Shown here: positions 1 to 9,910 of the stretch, in pieces
How positions within the stretch are numbered: the stretch's first letter is position 1
Layout: each line of letters begins with the position of its first letter
Assembly: GCA_030765055.1 (NCBI GenBank)
Contig: CM060947.1
Span: forward strand, 262,636,440-262,700,439
Source of the DNA: Mantis religiosa
Taxonomy: Eukaryota > Arthropoda > Insecta > Mantodea > Mantidae
DNA length: 64,000 bases
Reading direction: 5' to 3'
The notes under the pieces: model-generated
What the model saw: only the letters and a program-made list of their open reading frames with translations
Told to the model about the DNA's origin: nothing
Databases searched by the model: none
Program-made: the position numbers and the translations under genes

Positions 1-196
1 ATATAATTTCTTTACATTTAGTGCAATTTTGTGTTGGAGGGCATTCTTTCAACGTTATTAATTGTTTGTTTAATACTTCATAATGTAGCCATACTGAAGA
101 ATTCAGTATAGCCAAACTATGCTTGTTTCTCTACTGAAAGCAATGCTGCCAACAGTCTTACTTGTCCCGAAATTACACTATCTAGCAGACTAAATG

Positions 197-350
197 TATG
201 AGTTTGCGGACTGTATTGGACTGGTTCGGCTACTACTGCGAAGTGTGCATGATGTCAAATGACACCAAGTATACTGCAAGAGGGAAAATTGGCGGTCCCA
301 GTCACGTCGTTCAAATCGACGAATGCAAAATAGGACGATGCAAGTTTCAT
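197..350 (+). pseudogene. Merlin (IS1016/ISXO2-type) transposase fragment, left arm
   Basis: With one frameshift, the plus strand reads towards a GGPxHVVQIDECKIG motif (first strand-transfer Asp in IDE) that is characteristic of the ISXO2-like DDE domain of Merlin/IS1016 transposases. The arm is an imperfect inverted copy of 481-636, so the two fragments read towards each other. It ends abruptly after the Lys/Phe/His stretch that follows the first catalytic Asp. Only about 50 codons of a usual 250-350 remain. Family assignment is from the motif alone; the arm is certainly non-functional. Confidence 0.6.
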
Positions 351-354
351 CCTG

Positions 355-640
355 TGCACTGCAATTAGACTGTAGAGCGTATTTGCATCCCTCCTGTTGT
401 TGGGGCATATCATCATCCGCACCTCATTCATTTCACTTCGATCATTCCCAAGATCTAGTTGCCCTCTACGACGCGCCCACGATGAAACTTCCATCATCGT
501 ATTTTGCATTTGTCGATTTGAACGATGTGACCAGGACCGCCAATTTTCCCCCTTGCAGTGTACTTGGTGTCATTTGACATATGCACACTTTGCGGCAGTA
601 GCTGAACCAGTCCGATACAGTCCGTGAGCTCATACATGTA
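355..640 (-). pseudogene. Merlin transposase fragment, right arm
   Basis: The minus strand carries the same DTKYTARGKIGGPGHIVQID block as the left arm and runs further, through KFHRGRVVEGN and, after frameshifts, ICPNNRRDANTLYSLI. This matches the ISXO2/Merlin order: IDE(S/C)K, then the HRGR...EG segment, then PNxRDxxTL. In this copy the first acidic pair reads Asp-Lys rather than Asp-Glu, and stops interrupt the frame. With the left arm it forms a hairpin-capable inverted repeat of about 155 bp per arm with a 130-bp centre. Confidence 0.6.
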
Positions 641-864
641 TTTCCTATGGAGCACTCCATTATCGTCGTGTCGTAGGATTGTTTGCAAAGCAGTGCATGA
701 GTAACAAAATTTGACCGGGTTATAACTTAGCCTGCTCAATCTATGTTCCTTTGCAAACGGATCGCGTCACCTATGTCTGGGGCATTTTTGCAGAGGTTGG
801 CTACAAGTTTTACATATCTTATGTTGGCTGCAATGGCAGAACTGGCTGTTCGTCTGCTTGCGCA

Positions 865-1150
865 TGCATTTACATGCACCTTTATCTTAAAAAATAAACA
901 TCGCATAATGAATTTTGAAATATAGCAGTTGATTCTGTTTTTAGGTGTGTTTTGTTTTCAGATTTTGGTAATACTGAAAAAAACATAATAACATGGTAAC
1001 CGATATTCTTGACGACGAAGTGTTTTGAACTAACGATACAAGCGATTTGTTTGTGAAATCAATCTCCATTAATAAGAAAAATTTATGTCCTCAATATAGG
1101 TACGTAAGTGAAGCTGATGTGTTTTAAATAAAACTCATCTATAATTTAAT
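865..1150 (+). mobile_element. Penelope-like element, 3' tail fragment
   Basis: The segment beginning with the codons for LKNKHRIMNFEI is closely similar to the end of the longer Penelope-like remnant at 35560-35850 (same 'tttaaaaaataaa-atc' start and the same run of landmarks, including the spaced 'attttggta' and 'aataagaa' segments). It contains only the last codons of the endonuclease ORF plus 3' non-coding sequence. Similarity decays after about 1150. The assignment rests on the second copy in this window. Confidence 0.5.
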
Positions 1151-1628
1151 AATTATTTTGCTTCACTGTGGTGTTCCAATACAGTTAAATTTTTATATAA
1201 GTAAATTTAATTTATTGTAAAACAAATTGATAAAGTGATGTTTAATAATTGGTTCTTTAGGTTTTATTGTTTGAGCCCATCTTATATTTACAGTAGGTAT
1301 AGATGTAAATACACAAGTATATTTTCAAGTCACAAAGTGATAACATTACCTATTGCCCTACCTTTATTAATAAGATTCATACTTTTTGGTTGAATTATGA
1401 AAGAATATGAGATTAATTTTATATTTACACCTGTATTGGGATACCTGTTTAAAAAGTTGTTAGAATTTTTTATTATTTAATAGAGAGAAGTAATATGGTA
1501 AAGATGTTTATTGACCCATGCTAGAAATTCAATTTGGTAAAGATGATGCTGGTGAGCATTGATATTTAAGTCCTCAGGCGTGTTCTCGGATCAAGTTTTA
1601 TTTATAATTCAATTCCACTAATGAAATA
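1151..1628. other. AT-rich DNA without recognisable content
   Basis: No long ORF, RNA-like fold or repeat structure was recognised here. Confidence 0.4.
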
Positions 1629-1823
1629 ACACTCCCTTTTCTAATCAAGGCTTCGCGGGTGATCTTCAGATCCTGAAGAAGGCCATGGAGTCTATAATGG
1701 CCCAAAGCTTGACTTTCATAAACCTGACACAGCTGATCACCCGCATATCTTGCTTACTAATAAGCCTTGATTAGTAATGCTCGCCGTGAAAGCTTCAAGT
1801 CTTACACTTCCTTTTCTAATCAA
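1629..1823. mobile_element. Short retro-like insertion with ~20-bp target duplication and internal inverted repeat
   Basis: A 20-bp near-identical direct repeat (acactYcCttttctaatcaa) lies at 1629-1648 and 1804-1823 and brackets about 155 bp. Inside, 'ctaatcaaggctt' at 1641 pairs with 'aagccttgattag' ending at 1774, and 'gcgggtgatc' pairs with 'gatcacccgc'. The long direct repeat suggests target-primed insertion. The interior resembles the 3' non-coding ends of insect retroelements ('cctgaagaagg') but cannot be placed in a family. Confidence 0.45.
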
Positions 1824-2612
1824 ATAAATTTTTTATTCTCAAGCACAATAAACTAATAAAATACACAATTATACATTTCCTGTCAGCAATACTTATTCAT
1901 ATCGGAGCAAAATCTTTCTAGCACCTATTACAAGTTTTTTTCAGTCTCCTTTAGTTACTGTATTTTTGCTATCACTTTTTCTAAATAGTTACATAACACG
2001 TTCCACATCTTCAAGTACATGTCTCTTTTGTTTATATCAATAACTAGCTACATTTACAATTTACCACACAGCAATAACCCATCTGTAAATTGTAATTAAC
2101 ATCCCAAAATCAACAAATAACTCCGGCCTAGGGCCAGCCTTAAATAGTGGTTTCAATTAATAGAATAGAACAAAGTATGCTCACCAACTCTCTCCACTCA
2201 GTCACAAATAGCTGACCACTGAAAGTTTCCACCAACATTCTCGACACATGTTCTGGAGGTGAGTGAAGGGAAGCTTACAAAATATTTTGATTATCTGATA
2301 ATGCTTCTGGTGTTTACACTTGGAGGGGGTGGGGTTGGGTGGCAGAGTGCTATATCTCTTCAGTCAAAAAGGCAGTGTCAAATTTACATTGACAGCGGCA
2401 AAAAATTCAACAACTAAGTGCCAATTTCCCAAACCATGAACTATTGAAATTGTGTCACAATAACCATGTCTCATGGGTACAAAAAGAGAACACTTTCACT
2501 AAAAAGCTATTCAAATGATAGTGACAAGTTTTTTCAAAACTCTACTTAGGATTTGCAATTTTTACATCCTAGGATATATTTAGATTTAGAAAACAACTTT
2601 ACAATGCTTTAG
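1824..2612. other. AT-rich unannotated stretch
   Basis: No protein similarity or repeat was recognised. A short G-rich run at about 2324-2340 is the only compositional oddity. Confidence 0.35.
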
Positions 2613-2789
2613 AAAAGAACTTATATCATTTGCATTGTAGCTGGAGATACTAAGCTGAATTCTGCTGTTTTTAACAGCTTGGAAAAAAAATTGTCAGAGA
2701 AAGCACAGATTATTATAGTAAACACATTACAATCCAAGGAATATGCTGTGGTCAGAAAACAGCCTGAAAATACTACAGTTGTGGCATAA
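2613..2789 (+). CDS. Candidate terminal exon, unknown protein
   Basis: After an acceptor-like 'acaatgctttag', an uninterrupted 58-codon frame runs to TAA. The product is rich in Lys, Ile, Val and Asn, has an IIIVNTLQSKEYAVV core, and matches no family I know. No AATAAA lies close downstream. An ORF of this length also arises by chance in this AT-rich sequence, so it is listed only as a possibility. Confidence 0.2.
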   Translation, partial: KRTYIICIVAGDTKLNSAVFNSLEKKLSEKAQIIIVNTLQSKEYAVVRKQPENTTVVA

Positions 2790-3207
2790 GGTATACAACC
2801 ATTGCTTAGGCTTTCTTGTGTGCTTCGTTAGAAAGGAAGAGATTTGATTTATATTCAAATTTTATTCCCAGGAACAAAGAAAAAAGAAAAAAAAAAGGGA
2901 ATTTGCCAAATTTTCTTAAAATACACCCAAATGCTGTATGAGTATGGTTACCTTATGCTGCGTCACAGTATTTTCATTCCAGAGTGATGGTTAATGAATC
3001 AGACGGATAACTGAGTGATGCATTTTATTATACAAGGTGTGTTCAAGTTATAACACTTTTTTTTTCAGGACAGGGACCAGATAGGAACTTTTTTTTTTTT
3101 AAATACACATGGACTCTTTATGAATGTGTGACAGAGATGGCAGCACTGTACAGTGCATAGAACTCTAGTAGCAGTGATGAGAGTTAGGACTGTTTTTGAT
3201 ACTTAAA

Positions 3208-3460
3208 ATGGCAACGTTTTCATTGCAAGAACAGCGTGTAATCATTGGTTTTCTCCATTTTCGTGGTGTGACTGCTATTGAAATTCATCGCCAGTTGAGT
3301 GAGGCATGTGGTGATGGTACCATGGATATGTCTAATATGCGTTCATGGGTGCATCAGTTCAATGAAGGTAGAACATCGTGTGACAACAAACAAGACAGTC
3401 ATGGCCTCGCACCAGCCGGTCTCACAACATGATCCAGCAAGTGGAGAACATTGTTTTGGA
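3208..3460 (+). pseudogene. Mariner-like transposase N-terminus, left arm
   Basis: From ATG at 3208 the frame reads MATFSLQEQRVIIGFLHFRG, then IEIHRQLSEACGDG and WVHQFNEGRTS. This is the N-terminal helix-turn-helix layout of mariner-type transposases (xxEIHRQL...G...V..W...F..GRT). After about 75 codons the frame is broken; a shifted frame continues with a VENIVLEDHRLSI-like stretch. The catalytic domain is absent. Confidence 0.7.
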
Positions 3461-3480
3461 GGATCACCGACTAAGCATTT

Positions 3481-3741
3481 TCAGATCTTCATGCATGATT
3501 GTGTGCACAGATCCCACGGAAATGCCAATTTTGGAGGCGATGTCTGCAACTGTTTTTGCTTGTCGTCATAGGATGTTCTGCCTTCATTGAACTGTTGCAC
3601 CCAGGAACTTACATTAGACACATCCGTGGTACCATCACCACATGCCTCACTCAACTGGCGATGAATTTCAATAGATGTCACACCATGAAAAAGGAGAAAA
3701 CAAATGATTACACGCTGTTCTTGCAATGAAAGTGTTGCCAT
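3481..3741 (-). pseudogene. Mariner-like transposase N-terminus, right arm
   Basis: Mirror copy of the left-arm frame, starting at the ATG complementary to 3739-3741: MATLSLQEQRVIICFLLFHG, then IEIHRQLSEACGDG and WVQQFNEGRTSYDDKQ. The frame then runs into the centre of the palindrome. Differences from the left arm are scattered substitutions, so the duplication is not brand new. No catalytic residues are present. Confidence 0.7.
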
Positions 3742-3930
3742 TTTAAGTATCAAAAACAGTCCTAACTCTCGTCACTGCCACTAGAGTTCTATGCACTGTA
3801 CAGTGCTGCCATCTCTGTCATGTATTCACAAAGAGTCCATGTGTATTTTAAAAAAACCAGAAGTTCCTATCTGCTACCAGTCTTGAACCAATAAAAAGAA
3901 AAAGGTGTTATGACTTGAACACACCTCGTA

Positions 3931-4282
3931 TGAGTCTATAGATCAGCAGACTTAGTTTTTCAGTCACAGAAAGTCAGTGTCACAGAAGTCAGTGATGCAA
4001 CATTGTCAAATTAGATTGACAAGTAAGGAATTCATTACTTTCCAAGAATTTGTAGTTCTGTCTGTAAAACTAAGCTGTGTACTACAGGTGCTACAGCAGA
4101 GTAAACATTGTCTCTAAGAAAATGTTACCATCTAATACATAAAGTTCTAATTTATTCTATGCTTTTGTAATGTTGAATAGTGCATTTATTTTACAACAGA
4201 ATTTGAGGAGAAGAGTGTAGTAAACCATTGGTTGTACAGATTTCAATAGAACTCTAAATGTTGTGGCAGCACTGAGCTGCAG
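3931..4282. other. Unannotated intergenic/intronic DNA
   Basis: No repeat or protein similarity was recognised. Confidence 0.35.
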
Positions 4283-4512
4283 AGATTGTGAAATCAAATG
4301 ACAATTCTGAAACCTTACAAAATGCCTTTAAAGACATACAGAGCACAGTAAATAACCAGTGTGCTCTTTATGCAACACTTACGTTGTCTCTACCACATCC
4401 AGGACGAGTGCCTTTTCATTGTCCATTTTCTGATAAATCAAAGCAAGTATTTTTAATGCTGAAAATCCTTGCAACATTATTTCTACAGTGCAGAGATTTA
4501 ACAAACATGTAA
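4283..4512 (+). CDS. Candidate terminal exon of an unidentified host gene
   Basis: An acceptor-like 'gagctgcag' precedes an open frame of about 75 codons ending at TAA 4510-4512. AATAAA at 4748-4753 lies about 240 bp downstream, a plausible 3' UTR. The predicted peptide has a hydrophilic N-terminal half (NDNSETLQNAFKDIQ), a Pro-rich PHPGRVPFHCPF segment and a hydrophobic KILATLFLQ helix, and no transposon-like motif. There is no initiator Met at the start, so it would be the last exon of a plus-strand gene. The family is unknown and chance remains possible. Confidence 0.35.
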
Positions 4513-4753
4513 AGGACTGAATGCCAAAAGTGATAAAAGCAATTGTTATATTTTGTTTTATATTAAGTGATACACTGTTAACAGCATTTATTTGAAGATT
4601 TATTTAAATATATGAATAACAACTTGAACATAATTTCACAATATACCTAAAGCTTCTTCCAGTTAATATTGTATATTCTAGTCATGTAATTAGACTGCAT
4701 AGGTTGTATTGTATGTTATCCTTGTGTAGAATTAGAACATTTCTTGTAATAAA

Positions 4754-5075
4754 AGAAATTAAAATTATTAAATGTTTGTTAATTCATTCTTGTCAACTGA
4801 TATGTAACTCTGTTCCTACAAATTGAGGACTATGAAAATACCACTGGGGTTTTGTTCTGGTTTGAATCTATTTTTGAGCAGCCAGCGTTGTGCTTGAAGT
4901 GTTAGAATAAGGTTGCAACTCCATGCACAGAAATTTATTGCTTTTTTAAGGAGTACTGTATTGTTTAAAAATGAGAAGCAAAGTTTTATTTGGATGAGGC
5001 TATAAGGCAGTGGACTGGACCGGACTATGCTATGGAGGGGATTCGGTACAGAGATCCAAACTTGGTCTCTTGTAA
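4754..5075. other. Unannotated stretch
   Basis: No feature is supported. The minus-strand ORF across part of it shows no recognisable motif. Confidence 0.3.
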
Positions 5076-5640
5076 TAAAATTTTGAGTCAAACTAGTACT
5101 CAATGCTCCACTTATTGCTAGTATTTACCTAGAACGCGTTTTGTTAGGATCTTCCTAACATCATCAGCTGTTGTTGACTAGTAGATGTTGGTTTGGTGAA
5201 CTCCTTGGAGGTGATAGGTGTGTCTCTGTCGGTATCTTGATGAGCTTGAAGTTTGAGTTTTCTTCAAAGGTTTTGGGTTTTCTAGTGTCAAAATTAAACA
5301 ATTTTCTTTCATATTTCTTTATGAAGATTTTTTTCCCAGGTGGTTAATGCAGCTGGACCTTGGACTTTTTAATAAGTGTATTTCTCATTCTATATTATGA
5401 TTACTGTCCCATATGTTGGGGAAATGAGAGCTTATAACACATTTTGAGTGTAAAGGCACAGAAATTTGGAGAAAAAAGTTTCTTAACCAGAAATGGTTTA
5501 AGTTAGACAGGAATATAGCTATAAGTGAAATGTTTGTTAAAGATAGTAAGAAGATCAGGCAATTCTTGGACAATGTTAAAAGAAAGTGGTTATGGACAGT
5601 GAACAGAAATAATAATGAACCTGCATTGTTATAATTAACT
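5076..5640 (-). other. Degenerate interspersed repeat, possibly retroelement-derived
   Basis: The segment 'ttgagtcaaactagtactcaatgc' at about 5083 recurs with changes at about 17153 beside the 121-bp tandem array, so it belongs to a repeat family. Further on, 'cctaacatcatcag' and short minus-strand coding-like stretches (a Lys-rich KKIFIKKYERK run with frameshifts) resemble the 3' ends of insect retroelements. No domain is clear enough to name it. Confidence 0.25.
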
Positions 5641-6637
5641 ATTTAGAAACAAGGTTCTACTGTAAAAATGAGTATGACTGGTACAAAGCCAGGGCTGAAC
5701 ACTGGTCACACTCAGTTGTACTGGCTTAGTTAAAAATAAATAAATAAAAATATATGTGACTTCTGATCAGCATTCTGCTTTTCATGTAGTAAAAATGCCT
5801 TGTTACAGAATGTATTGGCAGCACCAATGTACGTTTCCTGCAATAGCTGACACTATGAGTCGCAACAAATTTGAGGTCATCAGGCAGTATTTTCATATAA
5901 ATGACAACACAAAACAAAAGCTTGTCGGCCTTCCTGACCATGACAAGATTTTCGAAATTAGGCCTCTAGTCGACAACCTCAGGTCCAACATGAGCACTAT
6001 TCCGCCTGAAGAAGTCTACTCAATTGATAAGCAAATGATTCCCTTTAAGAGAAGAAATTACCTAATTGAGTATTTGAAGGGTGAACCCCATAAATGGGGA
6101 CTTAAAGGTGTTTACTAGAGCAGATGCCTCCAGGGAGACATAGTCATGACACTTGTAGAAAATCTTCCTGAAAATCTAAACTTCAAAATTTGTTTTGATA
6201 ATTGGTTAGTAAGAGCACTGAAAGATAAAGGAATGCCATATGTGGGAACTATTCAATCAGATCGTATTGGAAATGTTCATTGAAGAAGAAGGATTTGAAG
6301 AAAGAGGAAAGAGGTTCTTTCAACTACATAGTGGAATGGGAAAGCAACATTGTATAGCTAAGGTGGTTTGACAACAGATCAGTACAATTTATTTCTTCCT
6401 ATGCTGCAGTACAACCCATAGATACCTGTCAGTGTTGGAGCAAAAGGGATAAAAGTTGCATAGGTGTAAATCAACCTGATATTGTGAAACAATACAACAA
6501 AAACATGGTTGGTGTAGATCTAGCATATACCTATGCTTATTGAGCTGTATGGGATTGATTTTCGTTCCAGATAATGGTAGAGCAAAATTGTATACTGGTG
6601 TCTCAATCTGTCTGTTTTTAATTCTTGGCTTCTTTAC

Positions 6638-6887
6638 GGCCGCGCCGTGGCTCAGTGGTTAGACCGCTTGGCTCTCACCAAGACGGCCCGGGTTCGATCC
6701 CAGGTGACTGCAAAGTGAGATTTGTGGTGGACAACACGGCGCGGGGGCGGGTTTTCTCCGGGATCTCCGGTTTCCCCCGCCATCTCATTCCACCGGTGCT
6801 CCATCTTCATGTCATGTATCATCAGTGTCACCGCCTGCGGTGCCGTATGTAGTAAAAGCGGGCGTTAAACACTACACATTTCATTTT
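6638..6887 (+). mobile_element. tRNA-derived SINE, full length, family 1
   Basis: The head has pol III A-box-like 'tggctcagtggttaga' and B-box 'ggttcgatccc' spaced as in tRNA genes. The body is shared with 9346-9568 and 26422-26591 (minus strand): 'gtgactgcaaagtgagatt', 'ggtggacaacacggcg', 'catcagtgtcaccgcctgc'. Flanks repeat as a target duplication (ggcttctttac 6627-6637, gacttctttac 6888-6898). The insertion splits the piggyBac codons for LLY/KR, so it is younger than that element. Confidence 0.85.
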
Positions 6888-6959
6888 GACTTCTTTACAA
6901 AAGACACATAAAACAGAAGGGGAAAAACCAGAGAAAACATGTAACTGTTCCCTTTGGTC

Positions 6960-7084
6960 ACAAACATAAAATAGCTCAATATGTTTTATATAAAAAATAT
7001 ATTAGGTTAGCATAGATATTTTATACTGAATATTTTGCATTGGAAGGAAATACATATTTATTATACAAAACACGTAGCAGATAG

Positions 7085-7119
<35 letters not shown>

Positions 7120-7998
7120 TAGAAATGTAGATGAATGGAGAAACAGGGAACCGTGGGAACACAGGCCGGTTGGCTTTCTGCATAACAAAGCCAACCCCTA
7201 AGAACAAATGCCTGTGAGCGATTTGGAGCGTCAGCCTGTCGCTCTGTACTCTCTTTGATGCCAAACCCTTACGTGCTCAATACAATTGCACTGCAGCTTA
7301 GTTGCATTCCTAAAACTTTTGCACTGTGCATGCTTCGGAATTAAGTGGACACTGTGGAAAATTTCTACCAACGTTCGGACATGCGCGTATACAAAATTTG
7401 TACGACAGTTCAAACGAGAAATTGAAACCAACCAATTACAGTTTAGAACACATGTGATCCCCACAAAATTCAAAATGTAACGATAGAGGGGGAAATTCGG
7501 GGGATGGTGGATCCGTGATTTTGATAGCTGGGACACTCTCTCTCGGTCGGGGCATAGTGAAGTCATGTCATACATATAAGTGGGGCAAGAATACCTCGAA
7601 TACACAACACATGAATCCGTGATTTTTGGTAAGACACTCTCTCCCGGTCAGGGCGCGGTGAAGTCATGCCATATATATAAGTGTGGCAAGAATACACCAA
7701 ATACACAACACATGTAAAGAACTCTGTTGTTACCGCCAAACATATCACACGAGTCTAGAAGCAGCGACTTTTGAGGTGGCGAGTGAGGTACCTGATTACA
7801 ATTGAAAATAAATCGATCATGGAATAGTCGAGGTGTTTTCTTCACTAATCACCATCCAGTCAGGACATCCCAGAAACTGGAACAGAGAAGTGAGTTCATG
7901 CAGAGTGAACCCCGAGGACTCTGACCTGTCCAGTAAACCTCCCCCGTCCATAACCCTCACCCGTAACCTTCCCTAAATTATGAGGTGTTGAGTGCTGG
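6960..7998. other. Foreign block inside the piggyBac remnant, LTR-like with a duplicated 103-bp segment
   Basis: This block separates the two piggyBac halves. It contains (TA)n at 7088-7119 and two adjacent copies of a roughly 103-bp unit, 7509-7612 and 7613-7713, each with 'gacactctctc.cggtc', 'gtgaagtcatg.cata.atataagtg.ggcaagaatac' and 'tacacaacacat'. The TATA-like 'atatataag' in each copy and an AATAAA-like site at about 7805 suggest promoter repeats of an LTR. No coding domain, primer site or paired LTR was identified. Confidence 0.35.
7088..7119. repeat. (TA)n microsatellite
   Basis: About 16 uninterrupted TA dinucleotides. Confidence 0.9.
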
Positions 7999-8390
7999 GT
8001 GGACTCATCCAGGTTCCTAATGGGTAAGGACCGCCTCAAACTCCTGGATTTTCAGACCGAAATTGCCTATGGTCTTATACCTACAGGAAAAGAAACAGGA
8101 AGGAAGCAAAGAAGGCCAAGTGGTCAAGAAATTGCAATAAAAAAGAAGAAATGTATAGTTATTATAAGGCCTGTTCATGATGTCTGCTTTGATGCTTCAA
8201 GCCTTTAGCTAGTTTCATCAGAAAAAATGAGAAGGTGCAAGAGTTGTTCAAGTGGATCCTCCAGAACAGTTTGCTCAAAATGTAAGGTTGTGTTATGTTT
8301 GATAAAAGACAAAAACTGTTTCTATAACTGGCATTACAAATAATATGCTAGTCAAAATCCACTTGTACTGCAAACTACTTTTCCTAATAA

Positions 8391-9085
8391 TACAAGGGGT
8401 GTCCAGAAAGTAAGTTCTGTTTCAATTTATCTCCGCTGCAGCACTGCGTTCGCCGTTCTGCACATGCGCGGTAGACGCTCTGTATTAAGGAGAAGAAACA
8501 TGCACCATTGTGAGATCGCTGTCAGCCGCATACGCTTTGTTGTGCTTGTTTACAATGTCGGTGTTGATTGAAAATCCTGCCGCTTTTGAAATCAGATCTG
8601 TGATTCGTTTTCTGAATGCTAGGAAAGTGAAACCAATTGAAATTTATTGGCGAATTTGCGATGTCAAAAGGTGTTGTGTTTCTTCACGACAATACACAAC
8701 CACACACTGCAAATGCGACGAAAAACATCCTACAGGGATTTGGGTGGGACGTGTTTGACCAGCCCCCGTACAGCCCTGACCTCGCTCCTAGTGACTTTCA
8801 TCTGTTTGTGCATCTCAAATCTTTCCTTGGCGGTGAACACTTCAACAATGACGAAGAGCTGAAAGAAAATGTTTCCAACTGGTTGAGGACACAGGCGGCA
8901 AACTTCTATGAAGAAGGTATACAAAAACTTGTGCCTCGCTATGACAAATGCCTGCAAAATTTCGGCAGTTATGTGGTAAAGTAGTTTAAGAGTTGTAGAA
9001 TTTTGTGCAATAAATAATTTTTCTGCATCTGTACACAATTTAATTTTATTACCAAACACAACATACTTTCTGGACATACCTCGTA
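8391..9085 (+). mobile_element. Internally deleted mariner element (~695 bp)
   Basis: Ends are inverted repeats ('caaggggtgtccagaaagtaagttctgttt' against the complement of the right end, a few mismatches), with TA at both borders. The interior keeps the transposase start and its C-terminal third; about 600 bp of the middle are lost compared with the complete element at 60814-62152. It is non-autonomous but keeps both terminal repeats. Confidence 0.85.
8555..8984 (+). pseudogene. Mariner transposase with central deletion
   Basis: From ATG 8555 the frame reads MSVLIENPAAFEIRSVIRFL, then NARKVKPIEIYW, like the start of the intact transposase at 60978. It then jumps in another frame at about 8645 to VVFLHDNTQPHTANATKN, PPYSPDLAPSDFHLF and the C-terminus ...GIQKLVPRYDKCLQNFGSYVVK, stop 8982-8984. 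The helix-turn-helix remainder and the first catalytic Asp (TGDETW) are gone, while the second and third Asp positions survive. Deletion and frameshift make it non-functional. Confidence 0.85.
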
Positions 9086-9345
9086 TTACATTTTTAGTTT
9101 CTAGACAACAGGTATTATGCTGAAACAATGTGTTATAATGAAAAAGTTTAGTAAAACATTTGTCCTTCAACTATAGAAATATTGATGTTATTGCCCAATG
9201 CTACCATATGGCAGCAACCCTTAAAAAATTAATCTATGACGAAAAATCATTAAAACATGTTTCTAACAATTCCTTTACCCAATATTTAATAGGCTCCACA
9301 GTAATTGGAATTTTTTTTCATTAATGATACTTCAGGATTGAAGGA

Positions 9346-9568
9346 GTTAACGCCTGCTTTTACTACATGTGACACTGCAGGTGGTGACACTGATGATACA
9401 CGAGATGAAGATGAAGCACCGGTGGAATGAGATGGTAGCGGATCCCACAGAAAATGCGCCACAGTGCCATGTTGTCCAACACAAATCTCACTTTGCAGTC
9501 ACCTGGGATTGAACCCGGGCCACCTTGGTGAGAGCTGAACAGTCTAACCACATAGCCATGGTGCGGCC
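9346..9568 (-). mobile_element. tRNA-derived SINE, family 1
   Basis: Minus-strand copy of the 6638-6887 SINE: the head 'ggccgcaccatggctatgtg' ends at 9568, the B box 'gggttcaatccc' is present, and the body runs down to about 9346. A possible target duplication 'ttaatgat' lies at 9321-9328 and 9569-9576. It is diverged from the first copy, so an independent, older insertion. Confidence 0.8.
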
Positions 9569-9719
9569 TTAATGATCTAAATAGCTCAGGGGATTGACAA
9601 CAATGTTATTTGTTGAATATATGATTGATTTCTATGGAAATTACGAGCATTTTCATGGCATTGTTGACATTGTAGAATCTCTATAGTTTACACTCTTAAC
9701 AGAAACATACATTACTCAC

Positions 9720-9894
9720 CTTGAGATAACAACAGAATGGGAAATTCAAAAGAAATTTAATGTACACAAAGGAAACAATACTATCGCTAACAAGAAAGCT
9801 GGAGACAACAGGTATGCACGTTAGAACACTATCATCGAGTGAAGAGATTGTTAATAATGTTTGAAGAAGGTTAGTGAACTCTCCAAAGAAATCG
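9720..9894 (-). CDS. Candidate internal exon of an unidentified host gene
   Basis: Minus strand: acceptor 'tcaatcaatgcag', one leading base, 58 open codons, then donor 'gtgagt'. The peptide (DFFGEFTNLLQTLLTISSLD...VSSFLVSDSIVSFVYIKFLL...) is Leu/Ser/Phe-rich and helical in character, as in an alpha-solenoid or membrane protein, with no transposon motif. It lies beyond the stop and poly(A) signal of the candidate gene end at 12209, so it would belong to a different transcript. Splice borders are good, but identity is unknown and chance is not excluded. Confidence 0.35.
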
Positions 9895-9910
9895 CTGCAT
9901 TGATTGAGCA

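Larger units (their letters stand above)
3031..3930. mobile_element. Palindromic mariner-like element with two 5' ends
   Basis: Outer ends are inverted repeats (caaggtgtgttcaagttata / its complement with few changes) bounded by TA on both sides, as in Tc1/mariner. Similarity between arms extends inward about 400 bp through identical 5' untranslated sequence and the first roughly 80 codons of a transposase. Both arms therefore carry the 5' end of the same element facing inward, and no 3' end exists. The element cannot encode transposase and would need one in trans. Confidence 0.8.
5756..8343 (+). pseudogene. piggyBac (PGBD-type) transposase, degenerate and split by insertions
   Basis: The first block (5756-6118) reads MPCYRMYWQ, IADTMSRNKFEVIRQYFH, DHDKIFEIRPLVDNL and SIDKQMIPFKRR...PHKWGLK, the DDE_Tnp_1_7 domain of piggyBac elements. 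It continues with stops and frameshifts (LVENLPENLNFKICFDN, KDKGMPYVGTIQSDR, QYNKNM.GVD, ELY.IDFRS) to 6637. A SINE at 6638-6887 interrupts NSWLLY/KR, and further foreign DNA fills about 6960-7990. The C-terminal part resumes at about 8020 (LKLLDFQTEIAYGLI, KPVHDV-like RPVHDVCFD) and ends in the cysteine-rich domain (CKSC...CSKC...C...CF) with stop 8341-8343. The order matches the family from near the start of the DDE domain to the C-terminus, so this is one dead copy. Confidence 0.85.

Noticed and set aside
9346..9568. Plus-strand regulatory region with CCGG-rich elements
   Set aside because: Fully explained as a reverse-oriented family-1 SINE.
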